Source: Streptomyces sp. NBC_01276 (lineage in GTDB: Bacteria; Actinomycetota; Actinomycetes; Streptomycetales; Streptomycetaceae). Taken from it: DNA of 64,000 bases. The translations under genes were made by a program, and so were the position numbers. Positions 16,664 to 28,200 of the stretch are shown here, piece after piece. Position 1 is the stretch's first letter. Every line of letters begins with the position of its first letter. Location of the stretch: NCBI RefSeq assembly GCF_041435355.1, contig NZ_CP108442.1, positions 6,632,501-6,696,500 of the forward strand, given 5' to 3'. The notes under the pieces are model-generated. The model made no database searches and had not been told where the DNA came from. It was given only the letters and a program-made list of their open reading frames with translations.

Positions 16664-18505
16664 GTGCTAGACGTAGGTCGCGTGAGCGCGACGCTTGCAA
16701 TCGGCGGGCTCGGCGCCGATTCGCACTCTGTCGGGCTGTTCGTGCTCAAACGCGCGTTAGCCGATGCGGGATTTGAGATTCTCGACCTCGGGATCCAGAA
16801 CGACTTTGAACGGTTCGCGGCCGTAGCGCACGACTACGATGCGGTGCTCGTTTCAAACATGGATGGCCACGCAGAGCATTATCTGCGTGATGTCCCCGCT
16901 CTTCCAGGAAACTGTGCGTGGTATCTGGGCGGACATCCGACCATTACCGGTGATACCGAGAATCTCCTTGCGCTCGGTTTCACCCGTGTGTACAGCACCT
17001 TCGTTGAAGTAGACGAAGTCGTTGCCGCGCTACGCGAAGACCTCGTCAGTAGCACTCCCCGCCGAGCAGGCAACGTGGCTCTGCCGAGCCGCCGGTCAGA
17101 TCCGATCGTTGAGGGCAGGGATGCAGTTCTCGGGCAATGGCCGACCGGCGAAGCCGCGCGGGACATCGAGGATAACGCGTGCGTACTTGCGAGCCGGCCA
17201 TCGCTTGCAGAACTGCATGAATGCTCTCCTCGCGTCTTGCTCCATCCTCGTTCCGGCGTCCGTGGACTTGAGGATCAGCGGCGTCTCTTCGCGCAGCTCC
17301 ATGCCGCTGGCGCCGACGTGCTCTCTTTCCAAGTCGACTCGCTGACCCGGGACGGACGCTACGCGGAGGCGGAGCATGTTCTGTCGCACCAAGGGGAGCT
17401 GAACGGATTCCCGGTCGTGAATCACGGCGTCGACATTCTCAGGCAGATCAGCGCGGAATGTCCTGTGCCGCTGCAGACGCGCCACAGCGCCCGGGATCCA
17501 CGACTGTTGGCCGAACTGAGTTATGCCGGCGGAGTGACTGCCTTCGAGGGCGGTGCGATCTGCTACAACATCCCCTACTACGCGGAGCTCCCGCTCGCGG
17601 TGTCGATCGACCGGTGGAGGTATGTCGACCGGCTCACCGGCCGGTACGCCGAGCTCGGTGTCATCCTTGACCGCGAGTTCTTCGGCACCCTGACCGCAAC
17701 TCTGATTCCGCCGTGTGTCGCGATCACCACGAACCTGTTGGAGGGGCTGCTGGCCGTCGAGTCCGGCGTCCGCTCGGTGTCGCTGGCGTACGCAGAGCAG
17801 GGCTGCCGGGCTCAGGACGTGGCCGCCGTCCGCGTGATGGGCTCGCTGGGCCGGGAATTCCTCGGAGCGGGAGGCGATGTCCGCGTCGCCACGGTGTTCC
17901 ACCAGTACATGGGTGCCTTCCCGAGAAACCTCGACGATGCTGCGGAGTTGATCCAGGCATCCGCTCACACCGCCGCACTGGCCGGCGCAGACCGGGTGGT
18001 CGTGAAGACTCCCTGTGAGGCCACCCGCATCCCCGATGTCGGCGACAACGCCCTCGGACTGAGTCTCGCAGCCAGAGGAGTGGACCAGGCCGACAGCTCC
18101 TCCTACGTCTGGGACAAGAAGGAGGCCCAGCGAATCGAGGCGTCGGTGCGCTCGCTCCTGCGGTCCGTACTGTCTCTCTGCCCAGGAGACTTGGCTGCCT
18201 GCGTCGAGCAGGCTTTTGCCCGCGGCTACTTGGACGTGCCCTTCTCTCCAAGCAAGTTCAACGCCGGGCGGATGTCCGCTGCACGCGACGTCACCGGCGC
18301 CGTGAGGGTCCTCGACCCGGGCGACATGCCCCTGCCCCCCGACGTCGTCGCGTTCGAGGCCGAGCGGATGAAGGAGCGTCTCGCAGTGGCCGGGGTGCCC
18401 CGTGCGGAGGCGTGGCGGCTGGTGGCCGACGACGTGCTCCGTACCAGCAGAACGCGTACGAGATGGCCGCTTGACCTGATGGGTTTGCGACAGGAGGCGG
18501 GATGA
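16664..18505 (+). CDS. Glutamate mutase, fused B12-binding and catalytic subunits
   Basis: The product has 613 residues and joins two proteins that are usually separate. Residues 1-135 are the small subunit: the B12-binding motif DxHxxG is present as 'DSHSVG', with the downstream 'VLVSNMDG' and 'YLGGHPTI' (SxL and GG equivalents). Residues 175-610 match the epsilon (MutE/GlmE) TIM-barrel subunit. The enzyme converts L-glutamate to (2S,3S)-3-methylaspartate using adenosylcobalamin. In friulimicin and vicenistatin pathways this supplies a building block, so here it probably feeds an NRPS module. GTG 16664 has GGAG six bases upstream. The stop overlaps the thioesterase ATG. No methylaspartate ammonia-lyase is seen. 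Confidence 0.85.
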   Translation: MLDVGRVSATLAIGGLGADSHSVGLFVLKRALADAGFEILDLGIQNDFERFAAVAHDYDAVLVSNMDGHAEHYLRDVPALPGNCAWYLGGHPTITGDTENLLALGFTRVYSTFVEVDEVVAALREDLVSSTPRRAGNVALPSRRSDPIVEGRDAVLGQWPTGEAARDIEDNACVLASRPSLAELHECSPRVLLHPRSGVRGLEDQRRLFAQLHAAGADVLSFQVDSLTRDGRYAEAEHVLSHQGELNGFPVVNHGVDILRQISAECPVPLQTRHSARDPRLLAELSYAGGVTAFEGGAICYNIPYYAELPLAVSIDRWRYVDRLTGRYAELGVILDREFFGTLTATLIPPCVAITTNLLEGLLAVESGVRSVSLAYAEQGCRAQDVAAVRVMGSLGREFLGAGGDVRVATVFHQYMGAFPRNLDDAAELIQASAHTAALAGADRVVVKTPCEATRIPDVGDNALGLSLAARGVDQADSSSYVWDKKEAQRIEASVRSLLRSVLSLCPGDLAACVEQAFARGYLDVPFSPSKFNAGRMSAARDVTGAVRVLDPGDMPLPPDVVAFEAERMKERLAVAGVPRAEAWRLVADDVLRTSRTRTRWPLDLMGLRQEAG

Positions 18506-19236
18506 ACCCCGAGGAGTGGCTGCCGGCGGCGCCGGCGTCGGGAGCAGCGTCGAGGCGGCTCCTGGTGTTGCCTCACGCTGGCAGTGGCACCGCGGCATGG
18601 TTCGGGTGGAGGCCACGGCTACCCGAGAATGTCGAGCTGCGGGTGGCACGTCTGCCCGGACGTGAGGCCCGACTCGGCGAGTCCCCGTTGACGTCGGCCA
18701 CGGAAGCGATTGCGGCATTGACTGAGGCGCTTCGTGCGCTGCCCCCACTGCCGCTCGTGGTCTTTGGACACAGCCTGGGCGCGCTCCTCGCCTACGGCGT
18801 CTGCGCCGCGCTTCCGGGGACTGCGCGCGCGCTGGTGGTCTCGGGAGAAACGGCGCCGGACAGCGTCCGGTCGCATGACGATCTTCGGCGTCTGCCCGAT
18901 CTGGAGCTGGCGTTGATCGTCAACCGACGCTGGGGCGCTGTGCCCCCGGAGATCCTCAACGAACCGGAGTTCCTCTCGATCTTCCTGCCCGCCCTCAGGG
19001 GAGACCTGGCGCTCGTCGACAGCTTCCCGGCCTTGAGCGGCGTACCGCTGGACATCCCTCTCACCGTCTTCGCCGGTACGGAGGACGATCTCGACGAGGT
19101 CGAGGTTCGGCGCTGGGCCGAACATACCCGTGGAACCACAGAACTGTTCCGTCATCCGGGAGCACACATGGCGGTGCTGGAGGATCCGGCTGTCGCCGAC
19201 CAGATCGTTAGCACATGTCTCGGGAGATTTTCGTGA
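18502..19236 (+). CDS. Type II thioesterase
   Basis: The product has 244 residues, alpha/beta-hydrolase fold. The nucleophile elbow 'FGHSLGALLAYG' has the catalytic Ser near residue 91, and 'HPGAHMAVLEDP' holds the catalytic His near 221. The early 'LPHAGSGTAAWFGWRPRLP' is typical of NRPS/PKS editing thioesterases, which remove mis-primed or stalled acyl groups from carrier proteins. It is coupled to the mutase gene in front (ATGA) and to the first NRPS behind. Because the second NRPS ends in a reductase, this is an editing enzyme and not the release enzyme. Confidence 0.9.
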   Translation: MNPEEWLPAAPASGAASRRLLVLPHAGSGTAAWFGWRPRLPENVELRVARLPGREARLGESPLTSATEAIAALTEALRALPPLPLVVFGHSLGALLAYGVCAALPGTARALVVSGETAPDSVRSHDDLRRLPDLELALIVNRRWGAVPPEILNEPEFLSIFLPALRGDLALVDSFPALSGVPLDIPLTVFAGTEDDLDEVEVRRWAEHTRGTTELFRHPGAHMAVLEDPAVADQIVSTCLGRFS

Positions 19237-22200
19237 CGTTTCTGCACCAGGCCCTGACTCATGCCGAAGAGTGTCCGGATGCGTCGGCCATAACCTTCAT
19301 CACCCCTGGTTCCGATCCCCACACCCTCACCCGTGCCGCGCTGTTTCGCCGCGCGGGCAGCGTGGCACGCCAAGTCCGTGCCGAGACGGCCCCCGGTGAC
19401 CGGGTCCTCGTGGCCCTCCCGACGAGCGAGGAACTCGTCGTGGCGCTCGTGGGAGTGCTCATGGCCGGTCGCGTTGCCGTTCCGGCCCCGGCGATCCCGG
19501 GCCCGCGGAACCAGGCACGCCTCGAGCAGATCACGAAGGACGCCGGGTGCACGCTCGCCTTCAGCAGGCAACCGGTTCCCGAAGCGGTACTCCCGGACGT
19601 TGAGGGAGTACCCGACCTCCGGATCGATCCGGCGGACATTGCAGTGTTGCAGTACACGTCGGGATCGACATCGCTCCCCAAGGGGGTATGTGTCCTCACG
19701 TCGAACATCGACGCCAACCTCGCAGCGATGGAGCGGGCTTTCGAGCAGTGCGCGACCGACGTGGTCGCCGGCTGGCTCCCGCTGTTTCACGACATGGGCC
19801 TGGTGGGCACCCTTCTGCATCCCCTGCGCATGGGGTTGCACACCGTCCTGATGTCCCCGGAGTCCTTCGTAAGACACCCGGACGCGTGGTTACGCGCCAT
19901 CTCCGACTTCGGCGTGACCACAAGCGGGGGCCCCGATTTCGGGTACTCCTGGTGTGCCGATCTGGTGAAACCGGCGCAGCTCCAAGGCGTTGACCTCAGC
20001 CGGTGGCGAGTCGCCTTCACGGGTTCGGAACCCATATCGCCCCGGACCATGGAACGCTTCTCCCATACCTTTGCCGATTCCGGGTTCCAGCCCGAGGCCT
20101 TCACCCCGTGCTACGGCCTCGCCGAATCGACTCTCCTCGTTTCCTCTGCCCAGGTCGGCGCGTTGCCGCGGGTGAGCGATCTCGGCGTGAGCTGCGGCCG
20201 TCCGATGGAAGACGTCGTCATCGTGGACTCCCACGGGTCGCAGGTCGAGGGAACCGGGGAGATATGGGTCCGCGGGCCCAGCGTCGCGCACGCCTACCAC
20301 GGGCCGTCAGGCAACGAGAACTTCAACCTCTCGACGGTGGACGGCCGTTCGGATTGGCTGCGCACAGGCGACCTCGGAGTCGTACACGACGGCGAGCTCT
20401 ACATTCAAGGACGGTCGAAGGATCTCGTGATCCTTCGTGGTGAGAACCACCACCCGCACGATCTCGAGATGGTCGCGGACGAGGTGGCAGGCGTCCTCGC
20501 GGCGTGCGCCTTCTCCTCGACCGGAGAGCGAGAGCGCCTTGTCCTGGTGATCGAGGCGCGTGGCGCCGCGGACGAAATCGCCGACCTTGTGCGAAAGGCA
20601 TTTCGGCAGACCCTGGCCTTCGAGCCGGATGAGGTGGTGATCGTCCGGGGGCGGACGCTCCCGAGAACGACTAGCGGAAAGCTTCAGCGGGCTGCATGCC
20701 GGGCGGCGTGGGAGGCCGGAGAGCTTCCTGTAGCCCACCGATGGACGGCGGACGGCGAACGGTCATCGATGAGCGCCCAAGAGACGGCGCTGGCAGAAAT
20801 CTGGCACGACCTTCTCGGCGTGCGGGTCGAGTCTCCGGAGGCGAGCTTCTTCGCCACCGGCGGTGCCAGTGTCCTTGCGGTCGAGCTTGCGGCACGGATC
20901 GCCGAGCGATTCGACGTCCATGTGTCTCCGGTGGCACTGCTCGCCGCGGGCACCCTCAACGGCCAGGCGGATGTCATCGCGAGAGCCCCGCGGGCGGCGG
21001 CATCCGTCCCGGACCCGGACGAGGCTCCGATGTCCCTCCAGCAGGAGGGCCTCTGGCTGCTCGCGCAGCTGAGCCCAATCGGGCTGCCACCGGTCTCCAT
21101 CACCCTCGATGTACCCCCGGGCGCCGATGTCGAGGGTGCGCTCGCCATGCTGGTTCAGCGTCACCCCGGACTGGCCACGGCCGGTCCCGACGCTCACGGC
21201 CGCCAACGCCGGGTGCCCTGGGTCAGCGCGGAAGGCCGGCCCAGCCTCGAGGAGGGCAAGCCCTTCACGGTGCGGCGCGGGGTCGGCCATGTCGAGCTGG
21301 CGTGGGACCACCGGGTGATCGACGGTTGGTCGGTCCGCGTCCTGGTCGAGGAGCTCGATGCGCTTCTCGCCGGTCGCCCGCTGCCGCCCCCGCCTCCTTC
21401 GGCGCTGGCTTGGGCAGCGGAGCAGCGACAGGCGCTGGCCGCGAGTGACGATGCCGAAGACCTCGCCTTTTGGCGAACCCGTCCGTCGAGCGCCGGTGTA
21501 GATCTCCCCTGGGGCGTACCCGGGGCGACCGGGGCCGGACTCACATCACGGCGTATCACCGACGCCGATGCGCTCAAGAGGTGCGCACGGGAACTTGACA
21601 CCACGGCGGCCGTCCTCATTCTCGCGGCGGTGGCCGTCGTCCTGGGCCGCCAGAGCGGACAGCGCGAAGTGTCCGTAGGCGTGCCCTTCGCGAACCGGAC
21701 ACCTCCGTGGACGCGCACGGTCGGGTGTCTCGTCTCCGTCCAGCGTGCCCTGGCGCGGCTCTCGGACGACATCACCGGCGACGAGCTGGTTCGGCAGCTC
21801 ACACAGGAGCTCCAGGACTTGCGCGGGCGTGCCTCCGTACCGCTCGAAGCACTGTCTGCCCGCCTCGGACTGTCGCGGGCCGCCACCCAGGTCGACGTGG
21901 TGCTCGACCACCTCGAGGTGCCCGCACGGGTGGGCGGCCTCACGATCCGCGGGACCTCCGTCGAGCTGAGTCCGGAGCAGGCGAAGGTGCCGCTCACGAT
22001 CACTGCCGTCGAGGACGACGGCATGCGCCTGGTGCTGCTCTGGCAGCGCTCTTTCATGGACGACGAGGCCGCGGAGGAGTTCGCCGAGCAACTCGAGCTC
22101 GCGCTGCGTGAACTCGTGCGCGCACCCCAGTCCCTGTGCCTGGGCTGGTCGCTGCGTACTCACCGGGCCGACATCGCCCTGCCGCTGTCCCGCGAAGAGC

Positions 22201-25200
22201 TGGCTACTCCGGACGTGCCGTTGGTCCCCGCCATGGTGCTGGACGTCGACCCGGGCCGCCCGGCCATCCAGCGGGGGGCGAAGACCTGGACGTACGGTGA
22301 ACTCCGCGCCCGGGCCCTGGACGTGGCCGGCACACTCCAATCCGCCGGCGTCCGGCCGGGTGACCCGGTAGGAGTGCTCGGCAGTGCCTGCTTCGACACG
22401 ATCGCGGCCGCGCTGGGCACGATGCTCGCGGGCGGCGCCGTGCTCCACCTCGACCGCAGGCTTCCCACCGGCCGGCTCGCGGCCATGGTGCGCGAGTCAT
22501 CGGCCCGCATCGTGCTGCGTGCCCAGGGCAGCGACCCACGTGACCCCGAGATCGGCAGGCTCGTGGAGATCGAGGCCGGGGGAGCGGAGAGCGCGGTCGC
22601 CGTCGAGGGCGGGGATCCCGCCTACATCGTCTTCAGTACCGGTTCGACGAGCACTCCCAAGGCCATCATCGGGACCCACCGGGGCATAGCCCATTTCCTC
22701 ACCTGGCAGCGGCGCGAGTTCGGAGTCGGTGCGCAGGACCGGTTCGTCCTCCTGACCAACCTCGCCTTCGACATGGCACTGCGTGACGTGTGGCTGCCGT
22801 TGATCTCGGGTGGCGTCCTGCACCTGCTCGACGACCCTGCCGACGTCAGCGGCGACACCGTGGTCCCGCTGCTCGTGGCGCAGGGCACGACCAGGCTGCA
22901 CCTCGTCCCGACGCTCGCACGCAGCTGGCTGACGACGACGGCCGCCACTCCGCTGCCCGCACTGCGCAGCGTGTTCTTCGCCGGCGAACCGTTGAGCGAC
23001 ACCGTCGTCACCCGGTTCCGCGAGCACTTCCGGGGCGACTACGAGGTACTCAACTTCTACGGTCCCTCCGAGACCACCCAGACCAAGATCTTTTTCAGGG
23101 TTCCGGAGCACCCGCAGCCGGGCGTGCAGCCGATCGGCCGGCCTCTCCCGCAGACGGCGGTAGCCCTCCTCAACGCGGCGGGTACTCCGTGCGGGCTGGG
23201 GGAACCGGGCGAGATCCTCCTCAGAACGCCGTTCGCCACCGACGGGTACGCCAACCAGCCCGCCGCGCAGGCGGAACGTTTCATCCCCGACCCGCTGGGA
23301 AGCGCGCAGACGGCCTACCGATCCGGTGATCTCGGCCGGGCGCGCCTTGACGGTGCCATCGAGATACTCGGGCGGGGCGACCGCCAAGTGAAGGTGCACG
23401 GCGTGGCCGTGGACCCGGCCGAGGTGGCGGACCTGCTTTCCAGCCTGCCAGGGGTGAGTCAGGCCGCCGTTCGCGCCGACCCCGCGGCCGACGGTGACCA
23501 CGTGCTCGTGGCCTGGTTCGTCGCGGAGCGGTCGTGGAGTTCCCTGCGCGAGGAACTGGCCGACCGTCTTCCCGCCGCCCTGGTGCCCGAGAGGGCGATG
23601 GCGTGTCCCACACTGCCCGTCCACCCGAACGGCAAGGTGGACATCCGAGCGCTGCCCGCGCCGGCGGACCTGGCCCCTACGGCGGCCGAACCTCCGAAGA
23701 ACGACCTGGAGGCTCTCGTCCTGGAGGCCTGGCGCACCACGCTGGGCCTGCCGGAGCTGGACATGCACGCAGATTTCTTCCTGCACGGGGGGCACTCGCT
23801 TAAGGCCATTCAGCTGGCCTCGGCGCTCAAGCGGGCGCTCGGGCGCGACGTACCCCTGATCGAGGTCATGCGGGCCCGGACGCCGAGACAGCTCGCGCGC
23901 CGCTGCCTTGCGGCGGAGGAGCGGTCCGACGACGCCGTGCCCGTGCTCCTCCACGCTCCGGACGACGCGTACGAGCCCTTCCCCATGACGCCCGTGCAGG
24001 AGGCGTACTGGGTCGGGCGACGGGACTTCCTGGAGCTCGGCGGTTCCGCGGCCCAGACCTACCGGGAGCTGAGCTGCGCGAACGATCTGGACCTGCTCCG
24101 TCTGGAGCGGGCATTCCAGGTCCTGGTGGAGCGACATCCCTCCCTGCGGACCGTGGCGACCGAGGACGGGCGGCAGATCGTACTGCGCGACACCCCGCCC
24201 TTCCGGGTCGCCGTCCAGGACTTGCGTGACGACGCGGATCCGGAAGCCGGGGTCCGCGCCTGGCGGGATGACATGGCACACCGTGTCCGTCCACTCGAAC
24301 AGTGGCCGCTCATCGAGGTCCGTGCGAGCCTGCTGCCGAACGAGATCCGGCTCCATGTCGGACTCGACGCCTGGGTCTGCGACGCATGGTCGCGGGTGCT
24401 CCTCATCGATGAGCTCAGAGAGCTCTACAACGACCCCTCCCGTGAGCTCGCCCCGCTCGGACTCACCTTCCGCGACTACGTGGTGAGTGTGGAGGGAACT
24501 CCGAAGGACACCGACCTGGAGTGGTGGCGCGCCGAACTCGACAGCCTGCCCACGGCCCCACGGCTCCCGCTCGCGCGGCGCACCGGCACCGGGTTCACGC
24601 GGCGTAACGGGCGACTGGACTCCGCCGCGTGGGCGGCCTTCCAGCGGCACGCGGGCACCTCGGGCGTCACCGCGTCGGCGTCGCTGCTCGCGGCGTTCGG
24701 GTGGGTGCTCGCCCGCTGGAGCGCCGAGGACAGGTTCGCGCTGAACGTCACCGTCTTCCGCCGGCTGCCCGTTCACTCCGATGTGGGCAGACTCCTCGGT
24801 GATTTCACCTCCGTCCTTCCGCACACCATGGAGGCACGGTGGGAGAACTTCGCCCGTCACGCGCGTGATGTGCAGGCACGGCTCTGGCAGGAGCTGGCCC
24901 ACGGTTCGGTGTCGGGTGTCCAATTGACGCGTGAGCTCGCGCGAAGCACCGGCCGGCTGAACGCGGTAGGCCTGCCCGTCGTGTTCACCAGCGCCCTCAC
25001 GACGCCGGAACTCGGCCGTGAGTTCGACTGGGCGTGGCTGGGTGAGCTGGTGCACGGAATATCCCAGACGCCGCAGGTCTGGCTCGACCTGCAGGTGTAC
25101 GAGCACCGTGGGGAACTGCACTACAACTGGGACGCAGTGGAGGAGATGTTCGAGCCGGGTGTGCTTGACGCGCTCTTCGAGGCGTGGTGCGCAGTGCTCC

Positions 25201-28200
25201 ACACCCTGGTGGAGGAAGTCTGGGAGGAGCCCGCTCCCGAACTGCTTCCCGCGACGCAGCGCCTGCTGCAGAGCCGTACCAACGCCACCGGTGCGCCCGT
25301 GGTTTCCGACACACTGGTCGACGGCGTGCTCGCCGCACTCACTCGTACGCCCGATGCCCTGGCCCTCATCGACGCGGACCGCACCCTCACCTTCGCGCAG
25401 CTCGTGGAGGAGGCGGAAAGAGTCGCTGCGGCGATCCTCGGCCAACAGGTACCGCGGGGCGCTCTGGTGGCGATCGTGGCACCGCATGGATGGCGTCAGG
25501 CCGTTGCCGCCCTCGGCGTCCTTCTCGCCGGCGCGGCCTATGTGCCGATCGACGCGTCCCAGCCCATGGAGCGGATCCGGCAGATTCTCGCCGAGGCGGC
25601 TCCCACCTGCGTGTTACGCGCGGGCGACTCCTGGCCCGACGGGGTGGACCTCGAAGACCTGCCCGCCGTACGGCGCCGCCGACCGCCCCGTGCACACGAT
25701 ATGGCCTACGTCATCTACACCTCCGGCTCCACAGGACGGCCGAAGGGCGTCGTGATCCGTCACGAGGCGGCGGTCAACACTCTCGTCGATGTCGCCGACA
25801 GGATGGGGTTCGGTGCACAGGACCGCGCCCTCGCCCTTTCCTCCCTCGCGTTCGACCTGTCGGTATGGGACCTGTTCGGGACCTGGCGGCTGGGTGCCGC
25901 CGTGGTCTACCCCACCGACCGCAACGACCCGGCGGCCTGGGCGCGTGCGGCCCACGCCCACGGGGTACGGGTGTGGAATTCCGTACCTGCCCTCGCGCAG
26001 ATGTTCGCCGATGCCCTTGAGGCCGACCTGGACCTTCCCGCCCCCGCGCTGCGCACCTTCCTGCTTTCGGGCGACTGGATCCCGCTGCGACTGCCCGAGC
26101 GGCTGAGGGCCGTGGCGCCCGGGGCCGCGGTGTGGTCCCTCGGCGGTGCCACCGAGGCGTCCATCTGGTCGGTCGCCCACCTGGTGGGTGATGTGGACAC
26201 GAGCCGGGCGAGTATCCCCTACGGCCGCCCGCTCGCGAACCAGACGGTCGCGGTACTCGACGAACACCGTCGGCCCTGCCCGGTCCACGTACCGGGCCGG
26301 CTGTTCATCGGCGGGCTCGGCCTGGCCGACGCGTACTGGCGGGACCCGGTACGCACCGCTGAACGCTTCGTCGACCACGAGGGCGCGCGCCTCTACGACA
26401 CGGGCGACCTCGCCCGCTGGCTCCCCGACGGAGACCTGGAGCTCCTCGGCCGGGTGGACACCCAGGTGAAGATCCGTGGCTACCGGGTCGAACTCGGCGA
26501 GATCGAGCACACGCTGGAATCCCTGCCCGGTGTCGAGCGCGCGGCGGTCGTCGTCGTGGGCGACCCGCGGGGAGACCGGAGGCTGGTGGGCTTCGTCGTA
26601 CCGCGCGCCGACGCCGCAGCCGCAGCCGCCGATGCCGATGCCGTCGGCACTGCCGTCGAGCTGTCCGAGCGGGAGCTGAGCCGGGAACTGTCCGCCAAGC
26701 TCCCGGACCACATGGTTCCGCATGCCTGGACCGTGCTGACCGCGCTGCCCCTGTCCGCCAACGGCAAGATCGACCGCGCCGCGCTCACGGCTCGTATCCA
26801 GGCGGCACCCGCACCCGTACCCGATCCCTCGTCATCGGCCTCGCCGGTCCCAGCGGAGGACAACGTGCTGGCCCGGGCCTGGGCCGAAGTGCTGGGGACT
26901 CCACCGGCAGGACCGGCCGCGAACTTCTTCTCCGCGGGCGGCGACTCCGTCACCTGGCTGCGGGTCTGCGCGCACGTCTCTCGCACCGGGTGGCGCCTTC
27001 CGGCGGCCGCGATCGGACAGGACGCCTCGTTCGCGGCCCTGTCCGCCCACTTGAGTCCCCCCAGCGCACCCGTACCGGTGCCTGAGGGACCCACCCCACC
27101 GGCGCCGATGCGGACCTGGCTCGAATTCCGGGGCCTGCCCGGCCGCTTCAACCAGGGTGTGCTGCTCCGGCTGCTCCGTCCGCTCGACGCGGAGGCACTC
27201 GACAGGGCGCTCGCCGCGGTCGTCGTGGCGCATCCCGCCCTCGCGTCCACCCTCACCGGAGGTTTCGGCGGCCATGTAGTGGAGTACGGGGACGACCTCG
27301 AAACGGCGTGCCGGGGCTTCGACGCGGACGGCGCGCTGCTGCGCGCCACGGTGATGCCCGGTCACCTGCTCCTGTGCGCGCATCACGCGGTGGTGGACGC
27401 CCAGTCCTGGAAGGTGATCGTCGGCGACGTCGAGGAAGCCCTCGACGTCTTCGAGGCAGGCGGCGTACCCTCCCTGGCCCCCGAGGCCACTTCGTACGCG
27501 AGCTGGTGCCATGCGGTCGCCGGGCTTCCCGCGCCGGCCACGCTTCCCAGCCTCCCCCCGCCCGGGGAGACTGGACGCGAACGGGACACGTGTGTCAGAG
27601 CCCAGCCGTTGTCCGCCCGCCCCCAGGGCGTGCGCGCGGCGATGGAGCGGCTGCGATGTACCGAGGAGGAACTGCTGGTAGCCGCCGCCGCGTGGGCCAA
27701 CGGAAGCGTCACCGGACGCTGGGACGTAGAGGTGGAGCGCCATGGACGGATGCTCGGCGCACTCGATCTCGGCCGTACCGTCGGCTGGCTCACGGCCCTG
27801 ATCCCACTCGTACTCGACGGGGGATCGCCCGCGGACGTGCTGCTCCAGGTCAAGGAGCGCCTGCGCGGCCTGCCGGACGGCGGGCTGGCCCTGGCGGCGG
27901 CCTACGCGTCCTCCGGCCGCTCGGCCTCTTTGACGGTCAACCCGCTCGGCGTCCTAGGCGACGAGGCCTCGTCCCGGTTCGCACTGGTCCGGGACGCCGC
28001 GCTCCCGCTGCGTGACCCGAGCCTTCCCCGTACGAACGAGCGGCGCATCACCCTGTACACGATCGGGGAGACGCTCAAGGGCGAGTTGAACCATCGAGAA
28101 GGTGCCGACGCCTGGCTGAAGGCTTTCGAAGCCGCTCTGGAGGAGTTCCTCGAAGTCCCGGGATCCGCCGCGGCCGGCGGCATCGACTTCCCCGCGAGCG

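Noticed and set aside
18502..19236. Release thioesterase for the NRPS
   Set aside because: It is a separate type II enzyme and NRPS 2 ends in a reductase domain, so editing is the better call.
21290..21340. Inactive first condensation domain in NRPS 1 because its motif begins DH instead of HH
   Set aside because: The second, catalytic His and the DG are present ('DHRVIDG'), so the domain is probably active.
22497..25487. Roughly 1000-codon minus-strand frame inside NRPS 1
   Set aside because: It is antisense to well-defined NRPS domains and has no motifs; long antisense frames are expected in high-GC DNA.
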